A stretch of 57,809 bases of DNA, taken from contig NZ_SMLW01000672.1 in assembly GCF_009711405.1 (NCBI RefSeq), positions 1 through 57,809 of the forward strand, in the 5' to 3' direction. The notes beneath the pieces are model-generated. The model was not told the origin of the DNA. It ran no database searches and saw only the letters and a program-made list of their open reading frames with translations. Of the stretch, positions 52,554 through 57,809 are shown piece by piece. Position 1 is the first letter of the stretch, and each line of letters starts with the position of its first letter. The position numbers and the translations under genes are program-made. The DNA is from Fulvivirga kasyanovii. Its GTDB lineage: Bacteria > Bacteroidota > Bacteroidia > Cytophagales > Cyclobacteriaceae.

Positions 52554-53207
52554 ATGAATAGATTGATATTGCTACTTATTTTGGCCTGCTTTACATTGAC
52601 ATCCTATGCGCAGGAAAAAAAATATATGTTCGTTTTTCTGAACAGCAACCCTGACAAGGAAGTACTATCCGAGCAAGCCGTTGACAGCTTACAAAAGGGG
52701 CACATGGCCAATATCCAGCGCCTTGCAGCAGAAGACAAGTTGCTTGTTGCAGGTCCGTTTGAAGGAGGCGGAGGTATTTTCATATTGAATACCAACGATA
52801 TTACAGAAGCCAGGGAGTGGATATATACTGACCCGGCTATAAAAGCCAACAGATACAAAATAGAGATTCTTCCATGGACTCCCCGTTCAGGTGGAGTTTG
52901 TAAGGTGAATGAAGATGTTAAAATGGTCTTTTATACCTTCATCAGGTATCAAACACATATTACTAAGTTTAACGTACAGCAAGCTCCTGAGTGGTTTCTC
53001 AAACATGACCAATATCTCAACAACATAACTAAAACCGGCAATGTGATCTCTGAAGGTGTGTTTGACAATGATGACGGGAGCATCCTGATCATGAAAGGAG
53101 AGGTTGAGCCGGAGGTGATAATGTCTGATCCCGCAGTAAAAAATGGTATCCTTCAACCTGAAATCAAAACAATATGGGTAGGACAGGGCTCTTTTTGCGA
53201 AAGTTAG
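52554..53207 (+). CDS. Exported double YCII-like domain protein
   Basis: 217 residues with a signal peptide (MNRLILLLILACFTLTSYAQ). Two YCII-like ferredoxin-fold domains in tandem: residues about 22-115 (YMFVFLNSNPDKEVLSEQAV, ANIQRLAAEDKLLVAGPFEG) and about 120-215 (MVFYTFIRYQTHITKFN, NNITKTGNVISEGVFDN). Each resembles the other, so this is an internal duplication. YCII proteins are usually cytosolic and often enzymatic; the export here is unusual. Function unknown. Confidence 0.83.
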   Translation: MNRLILLLILACFTLTSYAQEKKYMFVFLNSNPDKEVLSEQAVDSLQKGHMANIQRLAAEDKLLVAGPFEGGGGIFILNTNDITEAREWIYTDPAIKANRYKIEILPWTPRSGGVCKVNEDVKMVFYTFIRYQTHITKFNVQQAPEWFLKHDQYLNNITKTGNVISEGVFDNDDGSILIMKGEVEPEVIMSDPAVKNGILQPEIKTIWVGQGSFCES

Positions 53208-53246
53208 TCCCGTAAGCTTCTTTTTATTTACAATTAATGCTTTGAA

Positions 53247-54251
53247 ATGAAAACAATCAAGTGGTCTTTGGTAATTGTCTTGTTATTATGTGCAGTATAC
53301 TTTCTGGGGCCAAAGGTTGAGTCTCCTCAATTTAATAAAGAGTTGCCGGAAGTTGCCAATGACCTGCGCAGTCTTGAAAAGCAAATACAAAAACATGAGG
53401 AAGAAACTCCGAACATAAAGCCGGACAATCAATCCCGCATAATCTGGGCGGACTCTGCCTATCAAAAAACACCTTACAGCATCGTATACCTCCACGGCTT
53501 TTCTGCCAGCCAGGGCGAAGGTGCGCCACTACATTTGGAGATTGCAAAACGCTATGGCTGCAACTTGTATCTGCCCCGGCTCTACGGGCATGGTGTTGCC
53601 GATAAGGAACCGATGATTGACCTTACCGCAGAAAAGCTTATGAATTCCGCAAAAGAAGCCATAGCCATTGGCAAACAGCTTGGCGAGAAACTAATTATAC
53701 TTGCTACCTCCACCGGTGGCACCTTTGCACTTTACCTTGCAGAGGGTGATCCTGACATTGCCGGGCTACTGCTTTACTCACCAAACATAAAAATCTACGA
53801 TCCTAACTCCTGGCTGCTGGACGAGCCCTGGGGATTGCAACTGGCCAGGCTCGTAAAAGGCAGTGATTATAATCGTTGGGAAATTGATCCTGAAAGAGAA
53901 CAGTATTGGATCAATGGATACCGGCTGGAAGCGCTTACACACCTGGAAAAACTTATTGAGGAGACGATGAATGAAGAAACTTTTGCCTCGGTAACGCAGC
54001 CGGTATTTTTAGGATATTATTATAAAAATGACAGCGCACAGGATCATACGGTATCAGTACCGGCAATGCTGGAGATGTATGACCAACTCGCGACGCCTGA
54101 ATCCCTAAAAAGAAAAATAGCTTTTCCAAATGTCAATCACCACGTAATAGGATCATACCTTACCTCAGAAGACCTGGAGTCAGTAAGACAGGAAACTTTT
54201 AAATACATTGAGGAGGTGCTGAAGCTACAGCCTTTAGATACTGTTGAATAA
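53247..54251 (+). CDS. Alpha/beta hydrolase with N-terminal membrane anchor
   Basis: 334 residues. A hydrophobic anchor (WSLVIVLLLCAVYFLGP) is followed by an alpha/beta-hydrolase fold: oxyanion region IVYLHGFSASQGEG, nucleophile Ser in LATSTGGTFAL (ATSTGG replaces the usual GxSxG first Gly) and a late His in NVNHHVIGS. It is a carboxylesterase or lipase of the inner-membrane or periplasmic side. It lies 39 bp after the YCII gene and is probably co-transcribed with it. Confidence 0.85.
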   Translation: MKTIKWSLVIVLLLCAVYFLGPKVESPQFNKELPEVANDLRSLEKQIQKHEEETPNIKPDNQSRIIWADSAYQKTPYSIVYLHGFSASQGEGAPLHLEIAKRYGCNLYLPRLYGHGVADKEPMIDLTAEKLMNSAKEAIAIGKQLGEKLIILATSTGGTFALYLAEGDPDIAGLLLYSPNIKIYDPNSWLLDEPWGLQLARLVKGSDYNRWEIDPEREQYWINGYRLEALTHLEKLIEETMNEETFASVTQPVFLGYYYKNDSAQDHTVSVPAMLEMYDQLATPESLKRKIAFPNVNHHVIGSYLTSEDLESVRQETFKYIEEVLKLQPLDTVE

Positions 54252-54449
54252 TGTGATATATTCCGCCTCACACCCCAACGACTTGTAGGGAAATCCTACA
54301 ATTTTAAAATTAATGTTTTTATATATAATAATTATAATTGGCTGTAAATCAGAATATTAAGTTTAGTATGCAGCTCTGGCACGGTTCTGAAAGAAGGGTT
54401 ATTCAAACAATGTTAAATTTTTAACCAACCAATTAAATAGTAAACAAAT

Positions 54450-54773
54450 ATGAAAACTTTAATTAGAACTATAGCCGCTTCAATGATCATTGCTGGAACT
54501 GCTGCTTTCAGCACAAATGCCGTAGCACAAGTAGAACAGCAAGATAAAATGGAGCAAAAGCAGGATGAAAAAGTTGAAATCAGAATGACTGAAGTTCCTT
54601 CACCTGTTTCTGAAGCAATTTCTTCTGACTATGCTGACTGGAAAGCTTCTAAAGTATATAAGGTAACTGACCCTAAATCAAGAAAAACGGTTTATGAAGT
54701 TCACTTCACAAGCCCTCAGGGAGTTACTGAAAAGAAAAAGTTCAGCGCAGAAGGCGAAGAAATTGATGGGTAA
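54450..54773 (+). CDS. Small secreted PepSY-like protein
   Basis: 107 residues with a signal peptide (MKTLIRTIAASMIIAGTAAF, then STNAVAQ). The mature part has an acidic/Gln-rich N-terminus (EQQDKMEQKQDEKVE) and a PepSY/beta-lactamase-inhibitor-like core (VPSPVSEAISSDYADWKASK, VYEVHFTSPQGVTEKKKFSA). Many Bacteroidota export such proteins; the role is unknown. The gene is single, with a strong hairpin after it. A near match to the -7 element (TAAGTTTA, 54357-54364) lies upstream. Confidence 0.82.
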   Translation: MKTLIRTIAASMIIAGTAAFSTNAVAQVEQQDKMEQKQDEKVEIRMTEVPSPVSEAISSDYADWKASKVYKVTDPKSRKTVYEVHFTSPQGVTEKKKFSAEGEEIDG

Positions 54774-54801
54774 TAACCTGTAATGTAACACTTTTCGCAA
54801 G

Positions 54802-54866
54802 AAGAGGCCTCTTCAAAACCCGGGATATCAAAATAAAACTTGCGGTTTTGATCAGGCCTCTTTCTT
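54802..54866. terminator. Long bidirectional hairpin terminator
   Basis: Outer stem AAGAGGCCT (54802-54810) with AGGCCTCTT (54854-54862) and inner stem TCAAAACC (54813-54820) with GGTTTTGA (54844-54851), followed by TTCTTT. It lies between the convergent PepSY-like and HTTM genes. Confidence 0.75.
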
Positions 54867-54885
54867 TATAACCAAGTAATTCTCT

Positions 54886-56196
54886 TTACTTCATGTCGAG
54901 CAGCCAATCTGAATGCCTAAACCGTTTCCACTCAACTTTTGCCAGGTCTATACTTTCATCATAAAGCGGCTGTTGTTCCCTGCCATTCAAACTTACTTTG
55001 CCTACTGCATAGATAGCTACTTCCGGATAGCCTTTATCAGCATAATCTTCCTTTAATATCTGCACAAATTGCCAGCACATATCAGGTCGGCTTGCTATAG
55101 CTTTAGACTGCTTATAGGTCAGGTATTTATTCGGGTTTACTCTCCATTCCCGGCCGGTTTTCGGATCTACTACTTTAAAAAAAACATAACCAGATTTAAC
55201 CCTGAGCATCATGTGCCAGGAAAGCCTGTGCCCCTCCTCTGTCCAGTGTACATTGCCAGGGTACAGCCAGTGGCGCAATGGCAGTAAGATTTGCATCACA
55301 AAATATAACCCCACTATGTAAACCCAGGCAATTCTTGGTTTATAGGTATCGAGATATTCAGGTACGGGTTTTCTTTTAAAGAAAATTCTCCTGATAACTT
55401 CCGGTTCAAAGAAAAACACACCGAGGGCTATACCCATATACGGGAATACGCCAACCTGGAAAATAATTGAGTTGAACAGGTGAAAAAATATGGAGGCGAT
55501 AAAGGCATATTTTCTGGTTCGCTTCCATATCAGCCCTGGAGCGATCAAAAGGTCAAACAGTATACCTCCGTATGCTATGGAGTGTTGAAACCACTCCTTG
55601 GCCAGAAGTGGACCTACGAGAAAATAATCGCTTTTATAGTCAAACCAAATGCTAATGGGTTTGGCAGCTATCCAATCGGGGTACATCTTGGCCACCGACG
55701 CGTAGATATACACTATAGTGGTTTGGATCGCAAATATCCACAGACACCACTGTGGGCATGTTAGGCTTTTTTTCTCCGGATGCCGCTTGGCATCTATTGA
55801 GGCATAGCGGTGCGCTGGAACAAGGCACATCAACATACACATCAATACCAGAAGATAATAATGGTTGTTGTAGTTGGTCTTTTGCATGAAATATACGCCC
55901 GACCACATAATGGTATAAATGCCAATGCCCAGCCGGTAGTAAAACCCAAACATGACCATTAAACCGGCTATACCCATAATGATATAGTGAATATACATTC
56001 CATAGCCAGGCAAGGGCTGTAGCCATGAAAAATCAATAAAAGGAAATGTATATTGTGGTTCGATAAAAGCCCTGCGGACCCACCCGGTAAGAATGGCTCC
56101 CCAGGCTTCTAAAAAAATCAATAGTCCGAAAACTATTCTGAAAAGGATAAGCGGACTGTTATCAACCGGACGAAATAACTTTTGCGTGAACGTCAT
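54886..56196 (-). CDS. HTTM (vitamin K-dependent gamma-carboxylase-like) membrane protein
   Basis: 436 residues. Several membrane helices in the first 290 residues form the HTTM domain: FRPVDNSPLILFRIVFGLLI, then FEPEVIRRIFFKR, with LHYIIMG-type helices. The C-terminal 130 residues are a soluble beta-rich domain (WTEEGHRLSWHMMLRVKSGY). Animal relatives carboxylate glutamate in proteins; the bacterial role is unknown. Its ATG overlaps the stop of the nitrilase gene by 4 bp, so the two are coupled. Confidence 0.87.
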   Translation of the reverse strand: MTFTQKLFRPVDNSPLILFRIVFGLLIFLEAWGAILTGWVRRAFIEPQYTFPFIDFSWLQPLPGYGMYIHYIIMGIAGLMVMFGFYYRLGIGIYTIMWSGVYFMQKTNYNNHYYLLVLMCMLMCLVPAHRYASIDAKRHPEKKSLTCPQWCLWIFAIQTTIVYIYASVAKMYPDWIAAKPISIWFDYKSDYFLVGPLLAKEWFQHSIAYGGILFDLLIAPGLIWKRTRKYAFIASIFFHLFNSIIFQVGVFPYMGIALGVFFFEPEVIRRIFFKRKPVPEYLDTYKPRIAWVYIVGLYFVMQILLPLRHWLYPGNVHWTEEGHRLSWHMMLRVKSGYVFFKVVDPKTGREWRVNPNKYLTYKQSKAIASRPDMCWQFVQILKEDYADKGYPEVAIYAVGKVSLNGREQQPLYDESIDLAKVEWKRFRHSDWLLDMK

Positions 56197-57128
56197 ACCT
56201 TTCTTACTTTGTTAACCTGAAAATCAAAAACATCCATTCGTTGATAATGGCCGCTCACATCCAGTGTCATTTGTTCCTTAATGCGGTCGGAGAGATCTAT
56301 TTCAGCCGCTACCAGACCTTCTTTATCGTATAATGGAGGTATTATATACTCTCCACGTGGGTCTATGATGCAGCTTCCTCCGTTAAGCACAAGTTTATCC
56401 GGGTCATTGGCCAGCTCCGTGGGCAGTGTTAGTTCCGTAGGAAATTCTGAAGCCTTCATTATCTGACCGGCAGCCAGCACAAAGCAGCGGCCCTCAAAGG
56501 CATACTGTCTGCTGGCAATAAGGTGTTTATCATGTACAGTAGGCCATGCTGCAATGTGAATATCTTCAGCCTCATCATGCAATGCCTGGCGTGTCAGAGG
56601 CATCCAGTGCTCCCAGCACACTAAAGCACCCACCTTACCAACAGATGTCTCTGCTACCTGTAGCCCATGCCCGTCACCCGGGCCATAGATCATTCGCTCA
56701 GTATATGTCGGCACAAGTTTTCTATGATGATTGGCCAACCTGCCTTTTTCATCAAAGGTCAGCAACGTGTTGTAAACCGTACCACTGGCCCTGCCCTTTT
56801 TAATTATCTCATTGACTCCAATTACAATGGCCATTCCATGCTTTTGAGCCATAGCAGCGATTATTCCTGTTTCTTTACCGGGAACTTCGATGCTGCTTTG
56901 CCTTAACTTAAGGTAAGCTTCTTTGGTAGCTGCATTGTCCCATTGGGCTATTTCAGGGCAATGGTCAAGCCAGACAGGATAACCTGACAGCCATGTTTCT
57001 CCAAATACAAGCAGTCTGATTTTTTCTGCCGAGGCCTGATCCACGATCTGCTCCAGGCGCTTCAGGCTCTTCTCAAGATCAAGGTGATGAGCGGCATATT
57101 GTGCGATGCCTACTTTTTGCAAGGTCAT
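56193..57128 (-). CDS. Carbon-nitrogen hydrolase (nitrilase-like)
   Basis: About 311 residues from ATG 57128. The frame continues to 57185, but that would run through a terminator hairpin at 57174-57208, so the shorter start is chosen. The catalytic triad is visible: Glu44 in LLVFGETWLSGYP, Lys in NHHRKLVPTYTERM and Cys in GALVCWEHWMPLTR. The CWEHWMP form is typical of true nitrilases rather than amidases, which suggests nitrile hydrolysis to carboxylate. It overlaps the HTTM gene by 4 bp; the functional link is unknown. Confidence 0.9.
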   Translation of the reverse strand: MTLQKVGIAQYAAHHLDLEKSLKRLEQIVDQASAEKIRLLVFGETWLSGYPVWLDHCPEIAQWDNAATKEAYLKLRQSSIEVPGKETGIIAAMAQKHGMAIVIGVNEIIKKGRASGTVYNTLLTFDEKGRLANHHRKLVPTYTERMIYGPGDGHGLQVAETSVGKVGALVCWEHWMPLTRQALHDEAEDIHIAAWPTVHDKHLIASRQYAFEGRCFVLAAGQIMKASEFPTELTLPTELANDPDKLVLNGGSCIIDPRGEYIIPPLYDKEGLVAAEIDLSDRIKEQMTLDVSGHYQRMDVFDFQVNKVRKV

Positions 57129-57173
57129 ATTTTCAACAATAGCAGTTTTGGTGTTGCTTAACCGGGTGAAGAT

Positions 57174-57208
57174 AAAAAAAGCCATCCAGAAAGGGTATCC
57201 GGATGGCT
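57174..57208 (-). terminator. Terminator of the outer-membrane barrel gene
   Basis: On the minus strand an 8-bp stem AGCCATCC/GGATGGCT (57208-57201 with 57187-57180) runs directly into seven Ts (57180-57174). It ends transcription of the truncated barrel gene before the nitrilase operon. Confidence 0.8.
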
Positions 57209-57231
57209 GATTAAATAATTGTTATTCTTCA

Positions 57232-57809
57232 TCAAAATTTAATGCCCAGGTCCAGGGCAAGGTAATCATTCTTCAATGTGATGTCATCATCCAGCCTTAC
57301 CTGGTCACCTACAGTGTTCAGCAAGCCCCGACTGTAAGAAAAGCCACCAAATACAATGGTATTCACTCCCACTTTATATTCAAGGCCAACGCCAATCAGT
57401 AATGACGAATCAAAAAGTTTAAAGTCCTCGACATAATAGTATCGGTCCTTTTTCGGATCATCTTTTACATTAACCTCCATAGTAGCCCCCATCTGGAAAT
57501 ATATTCTCTTATCCAGGGCCACTTCGTTGGTAAAAAGCTTTAGCGTAACGGGTATTTGAATGTATTGCAGCGAATACTCCTCAACCTCTGTACCTGATGG
57601 CTGCCTGGCCTTAAGGCCCGCCCTTTTGGAAACCAATAACAATCCGGTACTTACAAAATAATTCTCCGTAAGCTGAAAATCGGCTATAGGACCCGCCACA
57701 AAGCGTAAACCAGCCCCATCGGTACTGAATGAAACTGTATCTGATTTGGAATCTATTCTGTTTGTTGAAATAGTTGGGCTAAATTTGAAGCCAAGCTTAA
57801 ACTGGGAAA
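57232..57809 (-). CDS. PorT-like outer-membrane beta-barrel protein (5' end outside window)
   Basis: The frame is open to the window edge, so the N-terminus and any signal peptide are missing. The visible 192 residues have beta-barrel character: QFKLGFKFSPTISTNR, GLRFVAGPIADFQLTENYFV, YIQIPVTLKLFTNEVAL, then KVGVNTIVFGGFSYSRGLLN and a terminal LALDLGIKF. This matches the PorT/OMP_b-brl_2 family of small Bacteroidota outer-membrane proteins, some of which serve type IX secretion. Whether this is PorT itself cannot be decided from the fragment. Confidence 0.8.
   Translation of the reverse strand, partial: SQFKLGFKFSPTISTNRIDSKSDTVSFSTDGAGLRFVAGPIADFQLTENYFVSTGLLLVSKRAGLKARQPSGTEVEEYSLQYIQIPVTLKLFTNEVALDKRIYFQMGATMEVNVKDDPKKDRYYYVEDFKLFDSSLLIGVGLEYKVGVNTIVFGGFSYSRGLLNTVGDQVRLDDDITLKNDYLALDLGIKF

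Noticed and set aside
1-57809. CRISPR arrays, transposons, phage genes, tRNA or rRNA
   Set aside because: I looked for direct-repeat arrays, transposase or integrase motifs and RNA-gene features and found none I could support.

Overview
The window is chromosomal DNA of a Bacteroidota, most likely a marine-type Cytophagales. The indicators are several type IX secretion (T9SS) sorting-domain proteins, a TonB-dependent receptor with a carboxypeptidase-like N-terminal domain, LytTR/LytS-type two-component genes, PorT-like outer-membrane barrels, DUF4199/2TM/HTTM families and a TTTG-N19-TAnnTTTG promoter. I see no IS element, phage, CRISPR array, tRNA or rRNA. Most intergenic gaps are short, and the only really long gap is 44148-44951.

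Layout. 1-4.8 kb: an AsmA-family protein (cut by the window start), then a TetR regulator overlapping a FabF-type ketoacyl synthase, with a promoter/operator in front of the regulator. 4.9-11.4 kb: two paralogous four-TM class III nucleotide cyclases bracketing small membrane or secreted proteins and a large GAF protein. 11.5-16.2 kb: a LytTR response regulator and LytS-type kinase, divergent from a TonB-dependent receptor and a small protein. 16.3-29 kb: a metallo-beta-lactamase-fold enzyme, then the ATPase of an osmoprotectant (OpuC-like) ABC transporter. Its permease/binding-protein partner lies 9 kb further on. Between them sits a tight nine-gene minus-strand run: a HAMP-GAF coiled-coil receptor, three SpoIIAA/STAS-like proteins, a membrane protein with a phosphoacceptor helix but no kinase ATPase domain, a small Cys-containing protein, a DUF805 protein and two T9SS surface proteins.

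29-44.1 kb: TPR protein, DUF4395-rhodanese fusion, amidohydrolase, 2OG-Fe(II) oxygenase, LEA2-like lipoprotein, DUF1684 protein, OmpA/choice-of-anchor-L protein, two secreted proteins, YtoQ, the histidine-degradation pair hutF-hutG, a cell-wall pair (GH3 hexosaminidase-like and DacB/PBP4), DinB, and two thioredoxin-fold proteins. 44.15-44.95 kb is noncoding and carries clustered DnaA boxes, making it a candidate replication origin. 45-57.8 kb: a CBS-containing ClC protein with channel-like residues, a VOC protein, two glycosyltransferases, an aminotransferase, a YCII-type protein, an alpha/beta hydrolase, a PepSY-like secreted protein, an HTTM/gamma-carboxylase-like protein overlapping a nitrilase, and a truncated outer-membrane barrel.

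The observations I rate highest are: (1) the nine-gene signalling/surface cassette interposed between the halves of an ABC transporter; (2) the candidate oriC; (3) the swapped lobe order of the transporter's substrate-binding domain; (4) the TetR promoter, whose spacer is filled by a perfect palindrome and whose transcript is predicted to be leaderless. All functional statements are read from sequence without database searches.
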